The position numbers were made by a program, and so were the translations under genes. A stretch of 64,000 bases of DNA, from contig ML996691.1 in the NCBI GenBank assembly GCA_010356995.1, positions 720,211 to 784,210 on the forward strand, in the 5' to 3' direction. Below, one piece after another: positions 35,901 to 47,668 of the stretch. Source of the stretch: Trichodelitschia bisporula (Eukaryota; Ascomycota; Dothideomycetes; Phaeotrichales; Phaeotrichaceae). Below the pieces are notes generated by a model. That model searched no databases. It was not told the origin of the DNA and was given only the letters and a program-made list of their open reading frames with translations. Each line of letters opens with the position of its first letter. Position 1 is the stretch's first letter.

Positions 35901-37929
35901 CTGAAGATAGGGTTTTACTTCATCAAAATTCGTTGTAGAAGACGGCTTTGGCCCCGAAACCAGTTCCTTCAGTGCCGTATGTTGGCTTTCCGATTCCGGC
36001 GCAGCCAACACTGCCTTTACAGCGGCAGTCCATGCTCTGTCGAAGAACTTGCGATCCTTGAGAGTAAACAGTATGCTGGCAAAGTATTTTGATGAAGGGG
36101 AAACAAATATGTCCGGAAGCTCCGTCAACGCAAAATCCTCCAGAATCCGCAAAGCAGGGCTGCCAGGGAGGAAGAGCTGGCCGCACGACTGTACGGCGGC
36201 CGCAACCGTTGCGGCAGCACCATATGGCTTGCCTCGCCGTGATGCGGAAACTTTCAATGCTTCTTCCAAGACGCGTACTGTGTCTGGAGACAGCTTGTCT
36301 AACAGCACATCCGTCGGATAGTTGGCGATCATCGCCGCCTGCACAAGTGCCCACCGTTGACCCCGTTGAACTAGTTTGCTTTGTGAAGTCTCATAAGCCT
36401 GAGCCTGCTCAGGCAGGGACGTCTTGAAGTCAGTGATGAGGGTTTCGCAAAGTGAGGGCCATTCCGCTTGAAGTAGCTGGTCAACGCCATGGATGCGAAT
36501 GGCACTGGCAATGATCTCCCGCATTCGGTTTCCTGGAAGCTCGGGTACACTCCACTCCGAACTTTTTGAGTCTTGCTGGGCATATTGATGAATGATAGGA
36601 AGGACGGATTCCTTCAGGAGCGGAAACCGATCTTCTGCTGAAAGAATCGAGGATAAAATCTTGGCCACCTCGACGTAAGCCTGGAGGCCAGCTGTGATAA
36701 AGATCTTCGGTTCATCCTTTTTCGTAACACCGCTGTACAGCCCTTTGAGAAGCTGCATTGCGTCAGGGGATGTGTCGGGCAAAGCTTTAGGCGGAATGAA
36801 ATTGAAGAGCTTTTGAATGTTGGTCCAGTAATTGAGTGGTGCGCTTTGAGATCCTCTCTTGACGAAATGCTTCAGACGGCTTGAAACCGATTTCTTCCCA
36901 TGGTACGACTCCAACCACACATCTTTACTGAATGTTGTCAAGGCGAGTAAAGTATCGACATATTCGTTTGCCGAGCCCGTTTGATCGGAGTCAAGCGCCT
37001 TGTAGATGTACGCCTCGCTGAGAATCTCTGGATTGAGCGCAGCCTTCGCTGCTGTGGACTGTATTACGCTCCTAAGCATTTTGTGCATCGCTCTCCGGAT
37101 TCCCACGTCGTCGTTGCTGGCCATTTTCCAGAGTTCCCTGTCTTGGAAAATCTCCTCGTACCGATCTCGGTTCTTAGCATAATCTTCATGGCTCAGCTCA
37201 GACATGAGACGTGAAAGCAATCCCAAAGCTGCAGATAGTGTGCGACTGTATTTGGCCTCTGCTTCATCGGGGCTGATGATCCTCTCGTCACTCAGAGTTT
37301 GTGGTGTCTCGCTGCGAATAATGCCGCTACAAAAGTCGAGAATGGGGATTTGATAGGCCTTGTAGAGCATTGATTTCTTCTCCAGGGTGGGGAAGACTTT
37401 GTCTACAGATATTTGTGCAGCTTTTGCAACCAGCTTGTCGTTGTCGTACATGCCTGCAAGCCACGCTCCTACGACCTTGGACATGTACTTCGCTATGCGC
37501 CGCCCGGAGGAGATTGATATCTGGCCTTGAAGGGTGTGAGCAAGCTGGCGCACCCGCTTATCATTGTCGATGGAGGTGCGCGGGTAAAAATTGAGCTAGT
37601 GGCCGTCAGCACGACCCGACAACGATTGAAGAATCCCCTACCCAAGCGTTAAGAACCACATCTTCAAGTTCCTTGTCCTTCTGAAAGAGATGATCCTGTA
37701 GTTCTTCCAAAGCTTTTCCCTTGGTGATGCTATCCTTCTTCGACAAGTTTTTGAACAACACGATAGTGTGCGCATCGGATATAGACGAGATGTCTGGTAG
37801 CTCGCAAAGGTACGAAAGTGACGAACTGGGGGTGGCGAAACTGGAAACAGGTGCACCGAATGCTGTGCTGCCTGACGGAAAGGAGGCTTTGCTGCTGCTT
37901 GCCTGTGACTTGAACTGCCGTTTGCTCAT
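32934..37929 (-). CDS. ltn1: Listerin, E3 ubiquitin ligase of ribosome-associated quality control (Ltn1/Rkr1)
   Basis: Exons are 37929-37642, 37595-33825 and 33773-32934, with introns of 46 and 51 bp, giving 1632 residues. The start MSKRQFKSQASSSKASFPSG is typical of fungal Ltn1. The conserved N-terminal domain follows (VVLNAW-LNFYPRTSIDNDKR, then RVRQLAHTLQGQI). The middle is a long HEAT/ARM solenoid. The C-terminus has the RWD-like region and a RING-CH finger within the last 57 residues: CAIC, KKCRTC, FHANC and CPLC. Ltn1 binds 60S subunits carrying stalled chains and ubiquitylates them in the cytosol. It lies upstream of rpa190 and divergent from rad3. Confidence 0.95.
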
Positions 37930-38426
37930 GGTGGCGGGATTGCGGAGGTACTGCGGAGGTGTAGGGTAGAGGTTCTGCGGGGTTTCGAGGGTGCGGGGCA
38001 ACCTCGAAGGCGGAGATCGCAGGTAAAAGTGAAAACTAGAAATGTGAATGCGAGCTGCAAAATATGGCAACTGAGCTGTATAGTATGACGGCCTAGAACA
38101 GGGGCACGTACGAACATGCGCAGTATTGCTGAGGTTGGAGTTACTGCGGCAAAGGAAGCTGCTAGTTCTAGTCTTTTGGATCGCTGCGGCGGCGTGCGGT
38201 GTCTTGCGAAGAACTGCAACCCTGTAATTGCGCTATTCTATAAATGGACACAGCTCAGCCCTACCACCGGGTGGGTCTTGGCATTTGGACGCGTACGGTA
38301 CGGTATTCGCGACTTGCGCTTGCATCCCCGGTCGCCTACCCGTACTTGTGACAAGCCAACGCCCACGAGCTTGCATATCGTTCTTCGATTTCTTGATTAG
38401 CGTACCACAACTCTTTGGTCACCACA
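37930..38426. promoter_or_regulatory. Divergent promoter between ltn1 and rad3, with an ACGCGT box
   Basis: A 497-bp gap. ACGCGT (MluI-box type) is at 38289-38294, directly followed by tacggtacggt. It lies about 130 bp before the rad3 start. In ascomycetes this hexamer is the core of the MBF/MCB site, but its presence alone does not prove cell-cycle control. Confidence 0.4.
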
Positions 38427-41083
38427 ATGCGGTTCTTCATTGAGTTAGTAGTCTTTCTTCTAGTTGATTTGACCTGTGCTAATCGGCGCAGCAATCTGGA
38501 AGTCCTCTTCCCCTACCCCCGCATTTATCCCGAACAATATGATTACATGTGTGATCTCAAGCGAACACTGGATATGGATGGTGGAAAGGCTGTACTCGAG
38601 ATGCCTTCTGGAACCGGCAAGACTGTTACACTTCTGTCTTTGATTGTCGCCTACATCCAACAAAATCCAGCAAAGCGCAAGTTGATATACTGCTCACGTG
38701 AGGTTCCCGGCCTCCCATGATATATCAGTTCGGCAAAGCTGATGATGAGCAGGTACCATGTCGGAGATCGAGAAGGCGCTTGCTGAGCTGAAGGCCCTGA
38801 TGAAGTATCGTAAGCAAGAGCTGGGTTACGAAGAGGAGTTTCGAGGGCTCGGCCTTACCAGCCGCAAGAATCTATGTCTGAATTCTTCAGTCAAGCGCGA
38901 AAAGAGTGGCGCCATCGTAGATGCGCGGTGTCGAGCATTAACCGCTGGGTTCGTGAAAGAGAAGAAGGAGCGAGGCGAAGATGTGGATCTGTGCATCTAT
39001 CACGAGGTTTGGGTCCGCCTCAGACGTTCCTGTTCGAGCTAACTAGGCGTCAAGAACTTGGATCCACTGGAACCAGACAACTTGATTCCGAACGGTATCT
39101 GGACATTGGATGACCTGCTGCAGTACGGCGAACAGCACAAACAATGTCCATACTTTACAGCTCGGCGAATGGTAAGTAACAGCACGACTTCATCAACAAG
39201 ACTAATATGCACAGATGCCGTTTTGCAACGTCATAATCTACTCCTATCATTACTTGTTGGACCCAAAAATCGCCGAACGGGTGTCAAAAGATTTTCCGAA
39301 AGACTGCATTGTTGTCTTTGATGAAGCCCACAACATTGACAACGTCTGCATCGAGTCCCTAAGCATTGACATAACTGAAGACTCACTTCGGCGAGCGACA
39401 AGGGGCGCCAACAATCTTGAGCGTAGAATTGAGGAAATGAAGTCAACAGATGCGGAGAAGTTGCAAAATGAGTACCAAAAACTGGTAGAGGGGCTGCGAG
39501 AGGCCGAAGAAGCTCGGGAAGAAGACGCCTTCATCGCGAATCCAGGTACTGCTTGCGGTTCCAAGTGTCGATTTTGTTAACTTTGATGAAGTTCTACCGG
39601 ATGATCTCTTGAGTGAAGCAGTGCCTGGTAATATCAGGCGAGCTGAGCACTTCGTCTCGTTCTTGAAGCGCTTCATTGAATACCTCAAGGTATGTCCCGT
39701 AGGACTCTTCGTTGAATCAGACACTAATCCCGTAATCAGACGAGAATGAAGGTTTTGCATGTCATTTCAGAGACGCCAGTTTCCTTTCTTGCACATCTCC
39801 GCGAGCTCACGTTCATTGAGCGCAAGCCCCTCCGGTTTTGCGCAGAACGGCTCACATCTCTAATCCGTACCCTGGAACTCACCAGTATCGAGGATCTCCA
39901 CCCGCTTCAAGAAGTTGCAACATTTGCAACTCTTGTCGCGACATACGACAAGGGATTTGTGCTCATTCTTGAGCCATTTGAAACAGATACGGCTACTGTT
40001 CCGAATCCCATTTTCCACTTTGCCTGCCTTGACGCCGCAATTGCCATCAAGCCTGTTTTCGACAGGTTTGGCTCCGTCATCATCACATCCGGAACCATAT
40101 CACCGCTAGACATGTACCCACGCATGCTAGACTTCAACGCCCTAGTGCAAGAGTCCTATCCCATGACGCTGGCGCGCAAGTCCTTCCTCCCTCTCATCGT
40201 CACCCGCGGCTCTGACCAAGGCACACTCTCATCATCCTTCCAAATCCGCAACGACCCCTCCGTAGTGCGCAACTACGGCGACCTTCTCGTCGAATTCTGC
40301 CGCCTGACACCCGACGGCGTCGTCGTCTTCTTCCCCTCTTACCTGTACATGGAGTCCATCGTATCCATGTGGCAAGGCATGGGCATCCTCGACTCAATCT
40401 GGAAGCACAAGCTCATCCTCGTCGAAACACCCGACGCGCAAGAAACGGCCCTCGCTCTGGAAGCCTTCCGCTCAGCGTGCAACAACGGCCGCGGTGCCGT
40501 GCTGCTTTCCGTCGCTCGCGGGAAGGTGTCCGAAGGTATCGATTTCGACCACAACTATGGGCGCACAGTTATTTGCATTGGTGTGCCCTTCCAGTATACA
40601 GAGTCACGCATTCTCAAGGCTCGCCTTGAGTTTCTCCGCGAGACATACCGCATCCGCGAGAACGACTTCCTCTCCTTCGATGCCATGCGTCATGCCGCAC
40701 AGTGCTTAGGCCGCGTGCTGCGGGGTAAGGACGACTACGGGGTAATGGTGCTCGCGGACCGGCGGTTCCAGAAAAAGCGCGCACAGCTGCCTAAGTGGAT
40801 TAACCAGGCACTGCTGGATTCGGAGACGAATCTCTCCGTCGACCAGGCTGTCTCGCAAGCGAAGCATTTCCTGAAAAACATGGCGAAACCCTTTCCGCCT
40901 GAGTTTCAGTATGGGATCAGTACGTGGAGCTTGGAGGATCTGAAGGCCTATCAGGCGAAGTTGGAGGAAGAGGAGATTCGCATGTTGGAGGGAGAGGTGG
41001 GGCCTGAGGCTGTGGGCCCGAACCGCGTTGTGGACGAGTTTGATGATATTGATGAAGAGGCGTTGATGGCACTCGATCCGTAG
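38427..41083 (+). CDS. rad3: TFIIH DNA helicase Rad3/XPD
   Basis: Seven exons: 38427-38443, 38492-38697, 38753-39006, 39055-39171, 39215-39545, 39592-39689 and 39740-41083. They give 788 residues, the family's usual length. The first exon codes for only MRFFI plus two bases, and splicing gives [20 protein letters not shown]. The Walker A motif is MPSGTGKT (residues 43-50), and the DEAH box is [11 protein letters not shown]. Four cysteines of the 4Fe-4S domain are visible (LCLNSS, RCRAL, LCIYH, QCPYF). Helicase motifs [24 protein letters not shown] and [14 protein letters not shown] follow. The enzyme is a 5'-3' helicase that opens DNA in nucleotide-excision repair and bridges core TFIIH and the CAK kinase. 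The junction before NLDPLEP uses the acceptor tcaag by phase. Confidence 0.96.
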
Positions 41084-41456
41084 TACCCATGCTAGCATTT
41101 GGATCTGAGAGTCATCGGGGGAATGGCCTTACATCTTGATTTGCTCCATTAGAATGGATTAGTGGGCAAGTCTGTTGAAGAAATCAAAGTTGCTCTATTA
41201 CAAGAAAGTACGCTGCCCCATCCCAATCACCATCCAATGCAGACGGTCTAAGTATCAATACACAAGTGTCACGCTCACTAGCGCCGCCACCATGGAAGCT
41301 CCAAAACCCCAATTCAGGACCCATAAGCCCTGCACGGCGGGAATCGCTTTCCCAATCCAGCATCAAATGCATCGTCAACGTATAGACATATGCCATCCTC
41401 ACGCATCCATCCATGCAATCATACATCCCATCCGGACCAAAAATTTCCTCATCTGT
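41084..41456. other. Convergent 3' gap between rad3 and the PXA-PX gene
   Basis: These 373 bp hold the 3' untranslated ends of two convergent genes. No further feature was recognised. Confidence 0.4.
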
Positions 41457-44400
41457 CTACTGCGTAACCGCCCTGGCAGCCTGCAACACCAACCCGAACA
41501 CCAGGCCTCTTACCACCTGCTCTGTCTGCAAACAATCGAACACCCGTCCAAGGGCCTCCCCACTCGCCGCCGTCCCCATAACACTCGTCAACGCCTGAGG
41601 CATCCCCCGTTCAACCAGCAACTTGCGCGCTTTGACCCTCATCTCCTCCTTCTCCTCTGCACTGGACTCCGCCGGCCATGCCTTTAGCTCTTCCTCAGTA
41701 GGAAGCGTATTCGCGCGCAACTGTCGCAGCAGCCCGGCCACTCCCGCGTCACTTGTATTGGCATCTAGCACGCTGGCCTGAAGGAGCTGGCGGATGGACT
41801 CAAGCTGCGGGTTGCCGGGGCGCAGAAGGAAGGTTTTTGCAGCGAGGAGGAGGCGGCGGCGAAGGGTCCAGGCGGAGGACATGGTATAGAGCTCGTTGAT
41901 GATGGCGAAGAGGAGTTCAACTGCAACGCGGGCTTCTTCTTCGGTTAGAGGGGCCTTGGGCTTCACGATTTTCCTCACTGGAGGTAGGGCCGGTGTGGGC
42001 TCGGCTGGGAGTACGGGCGCTACTGCGGGCTCTGTGGAGATGGTAGATGTTGACACGCAAGGCGCGGTCTCGGGTTCATATAACGATTGGGAGCGTGAGG
42101 TCGGTTCAGGGGTATAGTCATCTGTGATGTCGGAAGGAGGTGGGGGTAAATTGATGAGCTGATCGCCGGAGAGAACCGCAGTGATTTCTACGGATTCTCT
42201 TATTGAAGTCGGCTTGCTGTTAGAGGGCGAGTCGCGTGACTTGCTTTCCGGCTCGACTTCCATAATCGAAGGCGGCTTTTCCATCTGCGGGATAAGGCTG
42301 GGTTGCGTGTCAACGATTGGCGAAGAGTCATTTCCTCCGTCGACACTCTTGATAGAAATGGAGGAAGTTGACATGCGTGTCTCGAGCGGAGGTCTGTCGA
42401 CGGAAATCGAAGAGCGACTCGTAGACAACGAGCTTCCTTTCTTTGCAGACTTGTTGCCCAGCACACCAGTCACTCCACCGATGAGAGCCTTTCCGCCACC
42501 GGCAATACCCGTCGGTGCCTTGGCTAGCGCATCCATCATGCCTTTGCCGGCATTTTCGAAAGCTGACGGTGCAGGCCAGCCGAGGCCGGTAAATCCGCCT
42601 TTGCCAGAACTGCTTGACTTGGCCGCTACTGTGTCCTTCTCAAGAAAGCGCTTCAACCCATCTGACTCCGCAAGAGGGCGATGTTGCACGGCATCAGAAA
42701 GATACCGCTCAAGATCTTCGCGAAATGCGTTTTTCGTGCGACCTTTCCACTGAGGCATAGCGGGATGAGCCTCTGTAAACTTCTGTCCTCCTGACACCTG
42801 GGCGATTCGGCGCAAAATTTCGTGCAGGTTCTCAAAATCAACGAGTTTTCTGGCAGTCATCCAGCCGGAGTGGTGAGAAGAAGCGGGCTCGACTTGGATC
42901 AGATATTCAGTAGTCGGCTTTGAGCGAATCGCCGTTCTGTCCCCGGGCATTGAGTCATCGAAGATGTTGATGAGCGCATTGTAGAGTGTAAGCGGCGGGA
43001 TCTCCCTTTTCGCCTTACCAGAATCCTCGCGGAAGGCGGTTGGTACCTGGGGAAGAATCTGATCAAAACTGGTAAAAGGTGCGGCTGGGATGTCATCCGT
43101 GGCTTTTTCCAGAGAAACGGAAGCAGCCTGCGTGGCCACAGATTCGTCTACTGCTGATTCACTATGTGACGAGCTTGGGGTATGAACACCTTGTGGCGTG
43201 CTTTCTGATGTATCACTCAGAGTCGTGCTTGGTGGCCCAGACTGCTGCTTCGCGGCGGCCTCTGTGGCGGTCTCAACAGGCGTTGATGCCTGGCCCTGAG
43301 CTTTCTTCGCATCCTCTTCTATGATCAGTTGCGTTAGACGCTGAGCTTCTCGCATGGCCTCATCCATTGCCTCCTGCGCCCTGCTCATGGCGCGTTTGTG
43401 TTGGCTCTGTTGAGCCGTATGGTTTGGGATATTGGGGTCGACCTTAGCCACGGTGTCCGGTGGAGGGTTGGCTGCCGTCAATCCATCAACCCCAGCATCA
43501 ATCTCCTTCATGATTTCCGGTTCACCATCTTGTAGGAGATAGATAATCCATCCGTTGAAAAATTCAGGCTTGGAGCAGCGCTGAATTGTCACTTCAAGGA
43601 TCAACTTGGCTAGAACTTGCTGGAGGAACAGGCGGACGGGCTCGCAGTTGTAAGCCTTGTGCTCAAGAAAAACTTCCAAAATATCCTCGGCAACCAGATT
43701 CAACTTTTTCCGTTGCTGTTCAACGTCCATGACGTTTGCAAGACTGCTGTCAGGTCGTTGTTCGACATATGATGCAATAGCCTCTGGCACTGTTGTGACG
43801 GGCGCGGAGCTGAGAGCAGAGGACAGCTCACCAATATACACTATGAGTATGGATGACGAGTTGGTGAGGAAGTCCAAAAACACATCAGCCGGCCGCTTGC
43901 GAGAAAGGTGACCGGAGAGGGACAATAAGAAGGCAGCAAACGTCTGCTGGCAGGAGTTCGGAAACACACCCTCGTCGGGAAGGATTGGCAAATACCACCA
44001 TCTGCAGTATATATCAGCATATGTATGCACGAAATAGAGGCTTCGTACTTGACGTAATCTCTAATCACGGCGTCTGTAAGCTCATTCAAGGCCGCGGCCG
44101 TCTCCGGTTGGAAGCTGGAGAAGTCGAGCGTAATACCAGGATGCCGCTCAACTCTAACTTGCTCCTCCCCTTCAGTGTTCAGAGCCTCATGCTGTTTTCT
44201 CCTCCAGTCCAATGCCTGCTGCACAATATCCACACCCGCTTGCTTTCTTCTCCACTCCTCCTCTTCCCTCGATTTCCCGTCCGTGCTGCCTGCTTCCCAA
44301 GTTGCATGAAGCACAACTCCTCCAGCCACGCCCATGAGCACCAGTCCGACTCTTCCCAGAACAAGATATGTAGTGGCTCCGAGCCCAACCAGACATGCGC

Positions 44401-44605
44401 CGAGGGTCTCATTGCTGGCGGAGGAAAGGAAACGTAGAGCTTGGTCCGTCAACTGCTGTGCCGTCGCCTGGAAGCTCTGCGGTGTAAGGTCCGCTGTCGC
44501 GGACAGTTGCTCGGGCTGCTTAGCATCATTGTCGGCAGTTGAGGATGGATTAGGAGGTCCTGTTGATGTAGGATGATCGGCTATGTCGCATTGTTGAGCG
44601 TCCAT
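41457..44605 (-). CDS. PXA / PX-like / nexin-C membrane protein (Mug122/Mdm1-SNX14 type)
   Basis: Exons are 44605-44049 and 44001-41457, with a 47-bp intron joining RDYVK to WWYLPILPD. The product is 1033 residues. One or two hydrophobic spans lie at about residues 66-105 (LVGLGATTYLVLGRVGLVLM). A PXA domain covers roughly residues 155-330 (ITLDFSSFQPETAAALNELT, then ADVFLDFLTNSSSI). A long disordered acidic and S/T-rich linker follows, then a PX-like segment around residues 465-590 (EYLIQVEPASS, LVDFENLHEILRRI). After a second S/P-rich linker there is a nexin-C domain in the last ~150 residues (AWTLRRRLLLAAKTFLLRPG). In known members such proteins sit in the ER or tether it to endosome or vacuole membranes. 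The assignment to this group is confident; the exact orthologue is not. Confidence 0.85.
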
Positions 44606-44884
44606 TCTAGCAGTTGTGCATAGTCATGCGCAAAGGCCAACTGCAGTCAGCCTCTGGGGTATTCTGCACCAAAATGTGCTGGTGAATGTCGTCGACAGAG
44701 AGTTGTGAATGACGACGTCTCCTCACCACCGTGGTGAGACGCTGTTCTGTCCCGGGTGGCCTGTGATTGGCCAGAGGTGATGGACGCCCCAGAAAGCTTG
44801 GCGCCATCTTACGGAAGCCGGCAAGCCCAATCTCGTGAAGACATAAAAAATGCCAGCGTCACGGCAAGCATCAATACAAAAATC
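44606..44884. promoter_or_regulatory. Divergent promoter between the PXA-PX gene and the zinc-finger/ankyrin gene
   Basis: The 279-bp gap holds an inverted CCAAT box (ATTGG at 44766-44770), about 115 bp before the plus-strand start codon. Confidence 0.4.
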
Positions 44885-45699
44885 ATGGCCCACTGCGTCG
44901 CCTGTCAGCTGCCTCTGATGGTGGAGGTGGAGTCGGACAGCGACAGTGGATCGGATGTCGAGATGGGCGAGTCCAGTGCATCTACAGCTCGCCACGGCGC
45001 AGAAACAGTTCCGGACGATGTACATTTACAGTGCGGCTGCCATTACCATTGGTATGTTCACTCTACTAAGCTGGTTGCTGTGCTTGACAACACGGTAGGC
45101 AATGTCTCATCGATGCCTACGAACAGGCGGAATGCCCAAACTGTGGCCGCACATTATGGAGCACTTCCGATGAGGGCACTAACCAGGTGTTGTGCAACCT
45201 CAACAACGAAGGTGGCCTTCAGGAAAACCTGGACATCCTGCCGCTGCTCGCAGAGGAGGCATATCTAAGGCATAACCCTCGCGAACGCAAAGCTCACGCC
45301 TTCATTGAGTTTTGCCGCGAGGGTGATATCGATGCTGTCATCGGAATGCTGCAGGACGACGATGGCGATGAGGTCTCCATGCAAGATGGGCAGCTCGACA
45401 TTCTCCGCTATCAGGATCCGCTTGGCAACATGCAGTCCGGTCTTCATGCTGCGGTCACCGCCGAGAGCCGAGAAATCGTCTGGTTGCTGCTTCTCATCGC
45501 ATCGGAGTTGGAGTTGGAGAAGTTTCCCACCGAAGTACTGCAACAGGCGAACGTGCTGGGTGTCGAGCGGCCAGATCAGCGTGGGAAGGTGGATATTCGG
45601 AAGTTGCGTGATATTGAAGGTAGAAGCGCCGAAGATGTTGCCGTTGAGCTTGGTGGGGTGTGGATGGGCTGGCAAGGGACAGGAAGGTTAGTGGCATGA
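44885..45699 (+). CDS. Orphan RING-like zinc-finger protein with ankyrin-like C-terminal half
   Basis: Exons are 44885-45051 and 45099-45699. The 47-bp intron gtatgt...ggtag joins CHYHW to QCLIDAYEQ. The product is 255 residues. Cys/His pairs come in the order CVAC (residues 4-7), an acidic spacer, CGCHYHWQC and CPNCG. They could form a RING- or IBR-like double zinc site that is split by a disordered D/E/S insert. The second half is helical. FIEFCREGDIDAVIGMLQDD, followed by LGNMQSGLHAAVTAESREIV, resembles two ankyrin repeats. No signal peptide or membrane span is visible. A ubiquitin-ligase role is possible but only inferred from the Cys pattern. I do not recognise a named family. Confidence 0.7.
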
Positions 45700-47668
45700 A
45701 TACCGTATTAGAGCTGGTGTCCATCGTATCAAGGTCAAAACGCGCTTGAGTTCCAAGACTGGAGTCATCACGCGTGTCCAGGCCCCACAGGATCTCGGAA
45801 ACTAGCCATGTGGGAGCAGGTACGGTGCTACGTAGAGTGTAATGTTAATGTCTCATCCTCCTTGGGACAAGCCGATGGAATTGTTGTGAGAGTGGGAGTT
45901 TTACAGGTTCCCTTACTTCGACATCAGGCTCAGTTGGAGGAGGACGTTCAATGGATGCGGAAGCATTTGCTTCGGATCAACAGACTTCAGTAGAGGATGT
46001 TGCTACATAACTCGAAACGCAAATGTCACGATCGCCAGGAACCGGGACCATGTGCTTCTATTTGTAGAGACGGTTGGGTTCGTGTTCACATGGCATATTA
46101 CGGTAGGTGTGATATTTACGGATTAGTACTTCTTCACGCGTCGCGAAGTGCATTAGCCACTGCACGATGGCCGCCATCTGCCGCGCCACAGAGAGATTTT
46201 CATGCAAGCCGCGCAGATCACTTCTTGATTGGCCAGAGAACAAGGCGACGTAACCATGGCGGCCCCCGTGGCTCAAGAGGCGGATATAAAGTGAACAGGG
46301 GCGCGAGCGCCAAACAATGCGCGGACTGAGGAGTTCGACAGGGTTAAACCTGCATAGAAGAACAATACGAGTCGAATCAACGTGGGGGGGAGAGAAGGGG
46401 ATAAAGCTGGACCCAAAACCTGTTTGCTTTAAGGGTTTGACGACATTCCCTTCATTGTCTGCCCGGGACTTACGCTCCAAAATGCGGAGTTGACGGACAG
46501 TATACGGATGTAGAGAGTACGTAGTACATGCGTACAGAGTGGGGACGTCAGCAGCCGATATACGAATTTAGGTGCTTTACAGAAATGTTGCACCGATTGG
46601 TGAGATGATTCAGAGAACGAAGTTTTTGTTTGATGGGTTACGGAATAGTCGTCGTTGAATCGTCAAGATTCAAAGCCTCAGGCTACCCATTCCATATACC
46701 TCTCTCTCTCTCTCTCTCTGGCACACTCTCCCGCTCTCTCTTCTCTACGTATTTACTCCGTACGGTATGTGTGTGCATCTTGAATGGGGAGAGGAGAAAA
46801 GCGAAAATGCGGATGTACACGCCCAAGCCAATCAACGGTGTTTGGTGCCTGAGCCGTGCCGTTCGGCAAACACCCTTGGCGTGCCTTGGCCCCCGGACGA
46901 CACTGGAATGGACGCCAAGTCGCTGTGTCAATTTCCGAACGATGCTAGCGCCCTTTTTAAGGCTGATTTGCTTCAACGCTCGAGCCATCTTTAAGTGACT
47001 TGCTCATCGTTAATTCGTCCGTTAAGCCTGCACTAGCACAAAGATATTCTAGCGTCAGGCGCTGAGGCGGTAACGGCACGGAGCGCACAGCCCCCCCCCC
47101 AGCCCTTGGCTTCCTGCTCCTACTACGGGTACCGTACGTAGTTCGAGCGTACTGTATCCACCAACCCCCTGGACCACTGGCAAAGCATCGAGCTCCCTCC
47201 CTCACCCTCAAGCCTCCTTCGCTCGTTCAACCCTCCCCCCATCTCCACCTTCTCCCTCACAACTCCACCACTCACAGGAGACGGGACCCACTAGTCAACC
47301 CGCCCGCAGAGGTCTCTCTCCACATTTGCTTCTCCTCCACCCAATATTCTCTCCGACTCTCGACATCCTCCATCTCTACCTTCGAACCTCCCCCCCCTCA
47401 TCATCACTCCGTTCTCTCCCCTTCCGCCCTACGGGCAATTGATTGAAGCAGGCTCTGTCGTCCTTCCTTTACCGACCGAGTCTGTCGCATCCACTCCTTT
47501 TTCGCGAATTCACCAATCCTAATTCTTTGACCTGTACGCTGGGCGTAGTCTCTGTGAGACCACAAAGCTTGCGCAAACACACTCTTTCATCGAATTACGG
47601 ACTTCCAACGCTGTCATCGACTACATCAAAACTGCGACAGCCGTGCATCGCGCACATCGTCTTCCACC
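45700..47668. other. Gene-free region with simple repeats before the SH3 membrane-protein gene
   Basis: About 2 kb without a supportable gene. It contains GTACGG-like motifs (near 45817, 46500-46535, 46745-46765 and 47125-47155), a TC microsatellite at 46701-46719, a C-run near 47091-47100, and from about 47210 a strongly pyrimidine-rich leader that runs into the next start codon. The leader is the likely promoter and 5' untranslated region. Confidence 0.5.
46701..46719. repeat. TC dinucleotide microsatellite
   Basis: Nine consecutive TC units are followed by further CT-rich sequence, in a gene-free stretch. Confidence 0.9.

Noticed and set aside
45808-46329. Two small plus-strand open frames after the zinc-finger gene
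   Set aside because: Short, compositionally ordinary, no start context or homology. The region carries repeat-like GTACGG words instead.
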